DNA from: Aquabacterium soli
GTDB taxonomy: Bacteria; Pseudomonadota; Gammaproteobacteria; Burkholderiales; Burkholderiaceae_C
Direction: 5' to 3'
Length of the DNA stretch: 64,000 nucleotides
Assembly: GCF_003933735.1 (NCBI RefSeq)
Contig: NZ_RSED01000002.1
Coordinates: 282,704 to 346,703, forward strand
This document shows, piece after piece, positions 45,850 to 53,183 of the stretch; within the stretch, counting starts at the first letter, position 1, and every line of letters starts with the position of its first letter. The notes under the pieces are model-generated. The model did no database searches and had not been told where the DNA came from. It saw only the letters and a list, made by a program, of their open reading frames with translations. The position numbers were made by a program, and so were the translations under genes.

Positions 45850-47469
45850 TTGAGCCATCAACGCACCCAGGCCACGGAAACGGGCGTCGTGTTCCCCATG
45901 GGCGAAGGCAGCCAGCTTCGCACCTCGACGTCCACCGCCAGGAAGGTGCTGGCCGCCGCCCTGGGCCCGCTCGATGCCCAGGCCGCTGCCCAGGTGCAGG
46001 GCGAGGCGCAATGGCGCCTGAACTACCCCGGCTATTTCCGGCAGCTGGTGCAAGGCGCGCTGAGCCAGCCGGACCAGGCCGTTCCCAGTGCCCGTCGTGG
46101 CCTGGACGCCGCCATGGACGCCCTGTGCTGGGCTGTCGAGGGGCAGGACATCCCTTTGAGTGCGATGGTGGCACAGCTGACCCATAAGCCCACGCCGCGC
46201 GCCACACCCGCGTTCGAGACCAGGACGCTCACTGGCCGACATGGCCCCGCCGAAATCTCACACCCCTTGGCGATCCCGTACAAGGGCAAGCTGCTGTGTG
46301 GCCAGGCCTTGGCCGAGCAGGCGCGGGCGTGGGCGGTGCGGGGCATCATCGAAGCGAGCGCGGCGCAGGCCCTCATCCGCTGCGTCGACAACCCGCAATG
46401 GTTCGACCTGTCGGACAGGACGCTGGTGCTGCTGGGGGCCGCCAGCGAGGCCGGGCCCTTGAGGACGCTCTCCCGCTGGCACGCCAACATCGTCGCGGTG
46501 GACCTGCCTCGTCCCGAGGCGTGGAAGCGCATCGCTGCCATCGTGGAAGGGGGCAACTCGGTGGTCCATGTGCCGCTGATGGCGTCCAACCCCTCGGCAG
46601 ACTGGACAGCGCGCGCCGGCGCCGACCTGCTCAAGGAGCTGCCGCAGATCACCACCTGGATACGCGGCTTCAAGGGCCCGCTCGACGTCGCCGCCCACGC
46701 CTATGCCGACGGCGAGCGGCATGTGCGCCTGGCCGCCGCGATGGACGTGATCCAGGCCGTGGCCTGCCATGACCACCAGGATTCGACGCTCGCGTTCATG
46801 GCCACGCCCACGGATGTGTACGCCATCCCGCAGTCCACGGCCGCCGCCTCGATGGACAACTTCCGCAATCGCCCCTGGCTGTCCAAGGTGCTGCAGGCCC
46901 AGCTGTCGCTCTTCACGGGCAAGCGCTTCTTCCAGCCCAACATCGACGCGCTGGTGCAGACGCCGACCAACGCCAAGTACGCGGTGGTGGACGGGCTGGT
47001 GATCCAACAAGGGCCCAACTATGCACTGGCCAAGCGCCTTCAGCAGTGGCGTGGCCTGGTGGCCCGCGCATCAGGGCATCAGGTGTCCCTCAACGTGGCG
47101 CCGCCCACCGAGACCTCATCCGTGCTGAGCAACCGGGCCATCGCGGCGGGCTACCGCGCGGCGGATGTGTTCGGCGTCGAGGTGTTCCAGCCCGAGACCA
47201 CCACGGCGCTGATGGCCGCCCTGTGGGTGCATGATCTGCGCACCGGCAACGAGACCGACCACGCCAGCGCACCCTCGGCCCACCCGCTGGACCTGATCGC
47301 GCAAGGCGCCTGCCATGGCGGGTTCTGGGGCGTGGGCTACCGGCCCCGCACCGCCCTGCCCTTTGTGGCCGGGCTGGGCTTGCTGCGCGGGGTGGTGGCC
47401 TCGATCAAGCGTGCGCTCAAACGTCGGCGCTTCAGCGGTAAAGCCGTGCGCGTGCCCGCGGCGTCATGA
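45850..47469 (+). CDS. Conserved protein of unknown function with a Rossmann-like segment
   Basis: A 539-residue protein whose family I do not recognise by function. The N terminus contains FPMGEGSQLRTSTSTARKVL. A nucleotide-binding-like segment near residue 196 reads TLVLLGAASEAGPLRTL, followed by a second strand NIVAVDLPRPEAW, as in Rossmann dehydrogenases. A later motif DVYAIPQSTAAASMDNFRNR is unusual and probably conserved. The C terminus has one hydrophobic stretch (LPFVAGLGLLRGVV) and a basic tail, perhaps a membrane anchor. The start shown is TTG at 45850, 31 bases after the -10; the ATG at 45898 is an alternative. It is divergent from the zinc-like operon, and its 3' end overlaps a convergent gene by 38 bases. 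Confidence 0.75.
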   Translation: MSHQRTQATETGVVFPMGEGSQLRTSTSTARKVLAAALGPLDAQAAAQVQGEAQWRLNYPGYFRQLVQGALSQPDQAVPSARRGLDAAMDALCWAVEGQDIPLSAMVAQLTHKPTPRATPAFETRTLTGRHGPAEISHPLAIPYKGKLLCGQALAEQARAWAVRGIIEASAAQALIRCVDNPQWFDLSDRTLVLLGAASEAGPLRTLSRWHANIVAVDLPRPEAWKRIAAIVEGGNSVVHVPLMASNPSADWTARAGADLLKELPQITTWIRGFKGPLDVAAHAYADGERHVRLAAAMDVIQAVACHDHQDSTLAFMATPTDVYAIPQSTAAASMDNFRNRPWLSKVLQAQLSLFTGKRFFQPNIDALVQTPTNAKYAVVDGLVIQQGPNYALAKRLQQWRGLVARASGHQVSLNVAPPTETSSVLSNRAIAAGYRAADVFGVEVFQPETTTALMAALWVHDLRTGNETDHASAPSAHPLDLIAQGACHGGFWGVGYRPRTALPFVAGLGLLRGVVASIKRALKRRRFSGKAVRVPAAS

Positions 47470-48142
47470 AGAACCTGGCCTGCGCCAGGTACAACGCCAC
47501 GTAGGCCACGAGCTCACAGAACTCTTCGATCACCTGGCACTGCACTTCCGGCAGGTTGAGGTGGCCTGCCACGTGCAGATGGCCTTCGGCATAGGTCGAT
47601 CCCAAAGCGGCCAGGATCATGAGGCCCGCCTCGACGCAAGGGAAGCTGCCCTGGCGCACCTGCTGAATCAACAAGCCGAAGAGTCGCCCCAGCACAAACA
47701 GCAGCACGCTGGCCAGCACCGCCAGCACCACCAGCGTGTCGACCAGGCCGTGGTAGGGCAGCAACCTGGCCGAGAAGGCCGGGCCTGTCTCCGTCATCGC
47801 CGTGGGTGTCAGGAAGACGGCACCCCAGCTCAACTCTCGCGCCGCGGCGACCGTCCATATCAGCATGGCGCCCAGGGCCACACGCTGTGAGTCCCGGTGG
47901 CGGCCTTTCTGACTGAAGACGATGCTGGTCAGCAGGCCGCCCAGCAGCACCACGACCTGCAGGTTCTCGAGCACGCCGTTTTCCCAACCCCAGGTGGCCG
48001 GGATGACGAACGACAGTGGATAGGAGGACAACAAGAGCAGGACCGCGAGGTAGCGGCCGGCGTTGAGCCAGGAAAGATCAGGGTGTCCGGACAGGGAGAG
48101 ATCGCCCATGGCCGAACCGGAACTGCTGCGGAGGAACTTCAT
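47432..48142 (-). CDS. Polytopic membrane protein of unknown function
   Basis: A 236-residue protein with about six membrane helices, for example YLAVLLLLSSYPLSFVIPAT, LQVVVLLGGLLTSIVF, LVDTLVVLAVLASVLLFVLG and LVAYVALYLAQARFF. Charged residues sit at or inside helix ends in a regular way: ENGVLENLQ, VAAARELSWGAVFL, YAEGHLHVAGHL and VIEEFCELVAY. The pattern suggests a metal- or proton-binding membrane enzyme or channel, but I know no assigned family. The ATG at 48142 is chosen from several in frame. Its 3' end overlaps the convergent 539-residue gene by 38 bases. Confidence 0.65.
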   Translation of the reverse strand: MKFLRSSSGSAMGDLSLSGHPDLSWLNAGRYLAVLLLLSSYPLSFVIPATWGWENGVLENLQVVVLLGGLLTSIVFSQKGRHRDSQRVALGAMLIWTVAAARELSWGAVFLTPTAMTETGPAFSARLLPYHGLVDTLVVLAVLASVLLFVLGRLFGLLIQQVRQGSFPCVEAGLMILAALGSTYAEGHLHVAGHLNLPEVQCQVIEEFCELVAYVALYLAQARFFMTPRARARLYR

Positions 48143-48543
48143 GACTTCAAGTGAACCGTCCGGAAAGCAGGAGGCACGATGGCATCCACATCCTCGACGA
48201 AGCATGGAAGTTTAGAACGCTTACGCCGCGGCGCAGCCTATGTCTGAAACACCTCTCCGCGACTTGGCGCCTGAGCTCAGGGGGACCGTGCCTCCATGGT
48301 CGCCTTTGCGGGCTCAGATGTGCCTCCAAACGCTGGTAACTTGGTGGCCATCTCATTCAAGGCTCAGTACTTCTTGGAACTTCGAACACGACCGACGCAG
48401 ACAGAGCTCGCTCTCATGGCCAACAAGCAGGTAGAGACGGGCGAAAATCACTGCAGACGAATCGGCTGCCTGACGAAGCGCTTTGGCTACTGGTGATTCA
48501 CATCGCTTATCCGGCAGCCACTGACTTTCCCACATAGGAATAC
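48143..48543. other. Intergenic stretch, no supported gene
   Basis: About 400 bases at the left edge of the accessory region. Several short open frames exist on both strands (60-70 codons), but they overlap one another, have no ribosome sites and resemble nothing I know. It probably holds the promoter of the leftward membrane-protein gene and the left junction of the island. Confidence 0.5.
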
Positions 48544-49314
48544 ATGCCTGACCCCAAGGACAAGTCGAGCAAGGTGACCATTGGCGAATGGTTCTTGCTG
48601 GCCATTTCGGTGTTTTTCACAGTGCTTCCGCTGCTGTTCATTCGCACGGACTTTCGCGAGAGCATGGTCATGTTGGCCATGTTTGGCTCAGCCTTGCTCA
48701 TCAACATCCACATCATCCGGCGCAAGTTTCGGCTTAAGAAGCTGGCTCGCATATCCGTGAAAGCGGTGGGAGGCGTACCAATCCGTCCGTCTAGAACTCG
48801 ACTGGCTCAAATGAGCGTGGGCCTTCTGGTTGTTGGTACCATCTTTGTCCTGTGCGGCAAGCAGAACGACATGGTCTTCCGCGCCATCGCGTGGCTCATC
48901 GTCGGCATGGGAGCAATCTTGCTCGTCGCCCTGCTGACAGGACTGTTGCCTGCTGAATTCATTCAGTTCGAGCCCGAAGGGTTTGCTCTTGGGCGGCGTA
49001 GTGGCAAAGCGCTCGTGCCTTGGGACGCCATCAGGCACATGTCCGCTGGCGAGGTCCACGGCAATCAAGCTGTCTTCCTCTGGTTCAACCAAGAGGCTGT
49101 CACAGCCACCCCTGAGACCTACCTTCCTAAGGTGCATAAGGCAATGGCGTCCTCCAGGGACTGGTTGGGCGCGGACTTCGTTGTCATGAGCTCTGTCTAC
49201 AACATTGATGCTCCGGTCCTGCTTGCTACGCTGGAGCGCTATGTCAATCAGCCCGACTGTAGAGCCGAACTGGAGGGCCAAATCAAATTAGCAGGACGCC
49301 GGCCTTCCGCTTAG
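48544..49314 (+). CDS. Membrane protein with PH-like domain (STM3941-like)
   Basis: A 256-residue protein. Two hydrophobic pairs are visible: WFLLAISVFFTVLPLLFI with VMLAMFGSALLINIHII near the N terminus, and MSVGLLVVGTIFVLCG with AIAWLIVGMGAILLVALLTG in the middle. The soluble C-terminal half (FIQFEPEGFALGRRSGKALV, then PWDAIRHMSAGEVHGNQAVF) has the strand order of bacterial PH-like domains, as in the STM3941 family. Its codon use is less GC-biased than that of the flanking core genes. The function is unknown, and there is no clear operon partner. Confidence 0.6.
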   Translation: MPDPKDKSSKVTIGEWFLLAISVFFTVLPLLFIRTDFRESMVMLAMFGSALLINIHIIRRKFRLKKLARISVKAVGGVPIRPSRTRLAQMSVGLLVVGTIFVLCGKQNDMVFRAIAWLIVGMGAILLVALLTGLLPAEFIQFEPEGFALGRRSGKALVPWDAIRHMSAGEVHGNQAVFLWFNQEAVTATPETYLPKVHKAMASSRDWLGADFVVMSSVYNIDAPVLLATLERYVNQPDCRAELEGQIKLAGRRPSA

Positions 49315-49515
49315 AGGGCCACACGGCAAGAACGAGCCTTGCTGCAACATGCCCCGCACCATCTCGCCTTCGGTGATGCGCCCCCAATCCTCAGCCTCAG
49401 GCTTGAGGCGGAAGGTCTTGGTGGTGGGGAAGCCGGTCCTGCGGATGACAGCAGCTTTGCTCAACTCAGCCACCCTGATAAACCATGGTTGGCCAAACTT
49501 GACTGGCGTATCCAA
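49288..49515 (-). pseudogene. Remnant of a tyrosine-type phage integrase (N-terminal fragment)
   Basis: The open frame encodes KAAVIRRTGFPTTKTFRLKP followed by EAEDWGRITEGEMVRG. This closely matches the DNA-binding N terminus of phage and island integrases (typical form: KAVIR.TGFPT..KTFR.KRDAEDWAR.TEDEMVRG). The rest of an integrase (core-binding domain and the catalytic R-H-R-Y domain) is missing: after EMVRG the sequence diverges and stops. The frame upstream of this segment (DTPVKFGQPWFIRVAELS) does not look like integrase and begins only with TTG. It overlaps the end of the preceding gene. Confidence 0.55.
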
Positions 49516-49760
49516 GTGCTTGATTTCACTTGTCTTTTCGATGCTCTCTATTTAAGCAGAAGCGCCATTTGGACAGAGCACATGCATGCAAACCGGCTCA
49601 CGCCCCTTCCAATCTGAGTCGTGGCGGTACAAGCAACCTGGACAATCCCATCTGCCGGCTCCAATCACCTCATTGCGACCTCTGGTGAGATGGCGCTCAA
49701 GACCCGCCCCAGATGACCGTAAATGACACCAAGATATAAACATGGGAAGGACGCCGCGCC
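49516..49760. other. Intergenic stretch, no supported gene
   Basis: About 245 bases between the integrase remnant and the split gene. It is AT-richer than the flanking core. Small overlapping frames only; I see no repeat, promoter or hairpin that I can defend, apart from a possible ribosome site (GGAAGG) before the ATG at 49761. Confidence 0.4.
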
Positions 49761-50462
49761 ATGCCGATTTCACCCTCTTACCCACGGTTCCGGACGACTG
49801 ACAGGCAACCGCTTACCGGCGAACAGCTAGCGGCCGCGCAACGAGCCTATGAAGGCGCGGGCTCAGTCGGACTGACCTTCGACGACAGCGTCGAGCCGCA
49901 ATTCGAAGTTTTGAGGTCCGCCAAGGAGCAGGAAGAGTTCGACTACACCGTAGCGCTGAACCACCGCCAGCTTCCCATGCACGCGGCCAACACCAGCCTC
50001 GTGACCATCTAGGAGCAACTTGCCAAAGTGCAGAAGTCCATCGCCCGGGAGCGCCCTGACCTGGTCAAGGCTTCGTGGGACATGACCGTGGTCGACGGCA
50101 AGCTTGCCGTCACCGGCAGCCTGAACGCCGCGGACAAGGAATGGCTGGCATCAAAGCTCAACGGAAACTTCGCCCTGAAGTCGGCAGTGAGCACCTACAT
50201 GACGGCAGCCACCGACTATCTTGAGACAACCGAGAGCAACCCAAAGCACGGCGGCCAGAGCCCCATCACCGGGCAACTCGTGGACTACAACTTCAAGGAT
50301 GTCAGAGGACAGTTCGAGGGCAAGATTGCCTTCAGGGAACTCATAGCCGCGACCTGGAAGAAGTACGACTTCGGCCCAGAAATCAAGGTTGACCCAGCCG
50401 ACTATCGAGGCGGCGACAGCCTCGAAATGCTCGCCCTTCAGTTGGTGCCCTCAAAGAGCTAG
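49761..50462 (+). pseudogene. Unknown protein gene interrupted by an in-frame amber codon
   Basis: Two open frames, 49761-50012 and 50028-50462, are in the same reading frame and are separated by a single TAG at 50010-50012. Reading through gives a continuous 233-residue product. Across the break it would read NTSLVTI, stop, EQLAKVQKSIARERPD, which is a natural continuation into a helix. The second part contains WDMTVVDGKLAVTGSLNAAD and a well-formed C terminus. A CAG-to-TAG change is the simplest origin. The protein has no signal or membrane segment and I do not recognise its family. No start codon with a ribosome site is evident for the second half alone. Confidence 0.65.
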
Positions 50463-50793
50463 CAGAGGGCGCTGTGATTGCAGAAGACGTCTGCAGCACC
50501 TCCCCCCTCTTGCAAGTTGAGCATCGATGTGACGCCAAGTCTGCTCGACTACGTACAGTCCGAATATCCAATAGGAATCGGATTCTTCTAGAAGTCTCCG
50601 CGCTTATTGCCTGCAAGTTCTACGGTGTCTAGCCAATAAGCCTGCCATCCTTTGGTCGAGACGCGGCTTTGGCCTCTTGCCTCTGCGTCACTCTCGCCGA
50701 ACGCGACGTAGCTTCGTCATGAGCATCCGCAACGGAGCTCACATCGCAGACCTCTCGCAAAGCCACATTACACCGAAAGAAGCATCGCACCCA
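50463..50793. other. Intergenic stretch, no supported gene
   Basis: About 330 bases with no convincing gene on either strand. Upstream in-frame ATGs of the following membrane-protein gene (50677 and 50719) fall here and may be the true start. AT content is higher than in the core genes. Confidence 0.4.
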
Positions 50794-51564
50794 ATGACAA
50801 GAAAGCGCGCAGGTAAGAATCAGACCGCAAAGGTCCAAACTCAATCTCACACAAAGCAGCAGAGGCCACAGCACCAGCCGCAAGAAGGAACAGTCCAGTC
50901 GCCTGGTTCCACGCAAGGTCGTAGTGCTGAGCAATCAGCCTACGAAGCTTCACAAGCAGACTCATCGCCATGCCTCCATTTCATATTGCAGTGGTCGGTT
51001 GTCGAGCGCATCCGCACGAAACCGCGCGCAAAGCGCATAGAGGAGTTTCTTAGAAATCATGAAGAGGCGCTTGAAACCTTCTTTGAGCCCATCATGGTTG
51101 GATTCGTGGTCACTTTGCTTATTCTTTGTATTGAGCATTGGCATGGTGGCGACGTTTCAACGAGCGACTTTGTTCTCAGCCTCCTGTTGAAGGTAAAGCC
51201 ATACGTCGTTTCGACCGGACTTATGATTGCTGCGTTATGCGCCTGCCTGACTGGATGGCCACCGATAAGGTGCTTAGCGAAGATGATTGCGATTCCGGTC
51301 CTCAGCTTCTCTCACCACGTGATGCTTGTTGCTGCAGGTGCCTTGCCACTTCTGCTTTCCGACGCCAGCGCTGGTGAGAGCATGTGGCCTGTCTTTGGGA
51401 TGGTTCTGAGTGCACTGTTCATCCTGCTGGTGGGCGGTGCAGAGCTTCAGGCTGCTATTTACTTCCTTGGGAAACCCGAGCCCAGGCCTGGAAAGGACCG
51501 GGCATTCCGAATCCTCATAGGCATATTGGGGCTCATCGCCCTGCTGTATGTGACGCTGAAGTAG
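50794..51564 (+). CDS. Membrane protein of unknown function with hydrophilic N terminus
   Basis: A 256-residue protein from the ATG at 50794; the frame is open back to 50677, adding up to 39 residues. The first 70 residues are Gln/Lys/Ser-rich and probably disordered (QTQSHTKQQRPQHQPQEGTV). Four or five hydrophobic segments follow, including FEPIMVGFVVTLLILCIEHW, VLSFSHHVMLVAAGALPLLL, VFGMVLSALFILLVGGAELQ and ILIGILGLIALLYVTLK. I know no family for it. Orphan membrane proteins of this kind are common in island cargo. Confidence 0.55.
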   Translation: MTRKRAGKNQTAKVQTQSHTKQQRPQHQPQEGTVQSPGSTQGRSAEQSAYEASQADSSPCLHFILQWSVVERIRTKPRAKRIEEFLRNHEEALETFFEPIMVGFVVTLLILCIEHWHGGDVSTSDFVLSLLLKVKPYVVSTGLMIAALCACLTGWPPIRCLAKMIAIPVLSFSHHVMLVAAGALPLLLSDASAGESMWPVFGMVLSALFILLVGGAELQAAIYFLGKPEPRPGKDRAFRILIGILGLIALLYVTLK

Positions 51565-52187
51565 ACAGCTGGGCCGACGACGAACAACAAAGGCAGCTAA
51601 GCCATTGTTGCCGCCAAAGGGTGGCGCAAGAGCCACGCCAGCAAGGTCTTTGACAAGGCATGTGACCTAGCCGAGAGCCTCAAAAGCGCTGCAGCCTACT
51701 AGTGTTGAACCTAACAAATCAAATCTGGGAAGAACTTTGAATCACGTTTACTCTTGCATCCACGCTGTTGGCCAGGGAATCTTCGCCAGCGGCCTTATCT
51801 TGGACGATAGCATTCCGCCATTTTCTTGGGTCTACGGCCGCGGCTCATCAACTTGGCAATCCAAACACTGAAAAATTCATTAATTTAAGCGGTACCCGTC
51901 CGGCTTCCGACAAAACAGAGCATTGCTATTTCTTTACTCGGAGCCAAAATTATTTGGAAGCAAAATTTCCCCTTGAGATAGAAAAAGCGACACTGAGGGT
52001 GAGGCCTTTGGTTTGGCGGACTAACTTCCAACGAAAAAAGAGCGGCACTGCCGCTCTATTTACTTGCGGGCTGCACGCCCAAGCCCTGATGCCCCGCCTC
52101 CTTATACAACCGGATTAAGGCATAGGCGAATAAAGTATAAACCATGCTTAATTTGACAGCTTTCCGGGCCCCTGATCGATGAATAAT
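51565..52187. other. AT-rich stretch at the right end of the accessory region
   Basis: About 620 bases. From about 51601 to 51702, read from a TAA, a short frame encodes KGWRKSHASKVFDKACDLAE followed by SLKSAAAY and a stop, which looks like the tail of a lost gene. A 116-codon frame at 51768-52118 starts without an ATG and has AT-biased composition, so I do not call it. The tRNA terminator lies inside (52034-52057). Confidence 0.45.
52034..52057 (-). terminator. Rho-independent terminator downstream of the tRNA gene
   Basis: On the minus strand, AGAGCGGC, a three-base loop and GCCGCTCT form a perfect eight-pair stem followed directly by a run of six T. It lies about 130 bases downstream of the leftward tRNA gene and is oriented to stop that transcript. 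Confidence 0.85.
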
Positions 52188-52264
52188 TGGTAGGCCATGT
52201 TGGACTTGAACCAACGACCAAAGGATTATGAGTCCTCTGCTCTAACCAACTGAGCTAATGGCCC
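52188..52264 (-). tRNA. tRNA with anticodon CAU, probably tRNA-Ile2 (lysidine type)
   Basis: A complete 77-base cloverleaf on the minus strand. The acceptor stem is GGGCCAT/ATGGCCT with a G1-U72 wobble, the anticodon stem is GAGGA/TCCTT with loop CTCATAA, the T arm is GTTGG-TTCAAGT-CCAAC, and CCA is encoded. The CAU anticodon alone would suggest methionine. The C4-G69 and C5-G68 pairs recognised by TilS in tRNA-Ile2 are present, and the variable/T-arm sequence resembles ileX, so AUA-reading tRNA-Ile2 is preferred. It marks the right end of the accessory region. Confidence 0.85.
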
Positions 52265-52294
52265 CCTGAACACAGCCCGCCATTCTAAGGCCCC

Positions 52295-53176
52295 TCACAG
52301 CGCCGCCAGCACGCCCCCGGCCACCCAGGCTTCGCACACGCGCAACACCTCGGCCAAGGTGCCGTCGGCACGGCCGGCGTGAGCCAGCCCCACCCGCCGC
52401 CTGGCAGCCTGCAGCTCGGGCACATCCACCCGCACCACCACGTCATCACGCCGGCGCGCCAAATGCAGCGGTGCAATCGTCACGCCAACCCCGGCGGCCA
52501 CCAGCCCCAGCGCCCATTCCTCGCTGCGCACACGGGCCCGCACATCGGGCACCACCTGCAGCGCATCCATGCCCGCATGCCAGTGGGCGGCCAATTCGCA
52601 GTGCGTGCGCTCCACGAAGGCCACGCCATGCAGATCCTGCAAGGCCACCGCCTCGCGGATGGCCAACGGGTGATCGGGCGGCACCACCAGCGCGTACTGC
52701 TCATCCCACAGCGGCACGAAGGCATGGCCCGAGGGCACGCAGGTGTCGGCCACCAGTTCGGCATCGACGGGCTCTCCCAACGCACCAGCCCCGCCCGCAT
52801 CCTCGCTGTGCACGGACACCTGCAGCTGCGCCAGCTCGCGCCGCAGATGGCGCAACAGGCGCCCCACGTGCTCGATGTTCATCGATGGGTGCACGCGCAG
52901 GCTCAGCCGCGGATGGCTGGCCGCATCCTGGAAGGTCTCCACCAGCGCCTCGGCATCGGCCAGCAGTTTGCCGCCCAGGCGGTACAGGCGCTGCGCCGCC
53001 GCGGTGGGCAGCAGGCCACGCTGCTGGCGCGTGAACAGCTGAGCGCCCAGTTCTTCTTCCAGCTGGGCGATGGCGTTGGAGATCACCGGCTGCGTGACAT
53101 GGCACTGCCGCGCCGCGCCCACGGTGGTGCGCACCTCGTAGGCGGCGCAGAAGTAACGCAGGTTGCGCAGGTTCAT
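52295..53176 (-). CDS. LysR-family transcriptional regulator
   Basis: A 293-residue regulator. The N-terminal winged helix (residues 1-60) has NLRNLRYFCAAYEVRTTVGA and CHVTQPVISNAIAQLEEELG, then LFTRQQRGLLPT. The C-terminal periplasmic-binding-like effector domain runs from about residue 90 (LSLRVHPSMNIEHVGRLLRH) to the end. It lies seven bases downstream of the metallo-hydrolase gene in the same operon. It probably regulates that operon, perhaps through the inverted repeat near 54280. Confidence 0.9.
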   Translation of the reverse strand: MNLRNLRYFCAAYEVRTTVGAARQCHVTQPVISNAIAQLEEELGAQLFTRQQRGLLPTAAAQRLYRLGGKLLADAEALVETFQDAASHPRLSLRVHPSMNIEHVGRLLRHLRRELAQLQVSVHSEDAGGAGALGEPVDAELVADTCVPSGHAFVPLWDEQYALVVPPDHPLAIREAVALQDLHGVAFVERTHCELAAHWHAGMDALQVVPDVRARVRSEEWALGLVAAGVGVTIAPLHLARRRDDVVVRVDVPELQAARRRVGLAHAGRADGTLAEVLRVCEAWVAGGVLAAL

Positions 53177-53183
53177 CTATTGG

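Noticed and set aside
48143..48543. Partial copy of the tRNA 3' end as the second attachment site.
   Set aside because: Reading by eye found no run resembling the tRNA end; a computed alignment would be needed to exclude it fully.
51768..52118. 116-codon rightward frame in the AT-rich island edge.
   Set aside because: It lacks an ATG start and a ribosome site, has unlike-coding composition and overlaps the tRNA terminator.
48143..52187. CRISPR array or restriction/defence cassette in the accessory region.
   Set aside because: No regularly spaced repeats, Cas, nuclease or methylase motifs were seen; the content is orphan membrane proteins and gene remnants.
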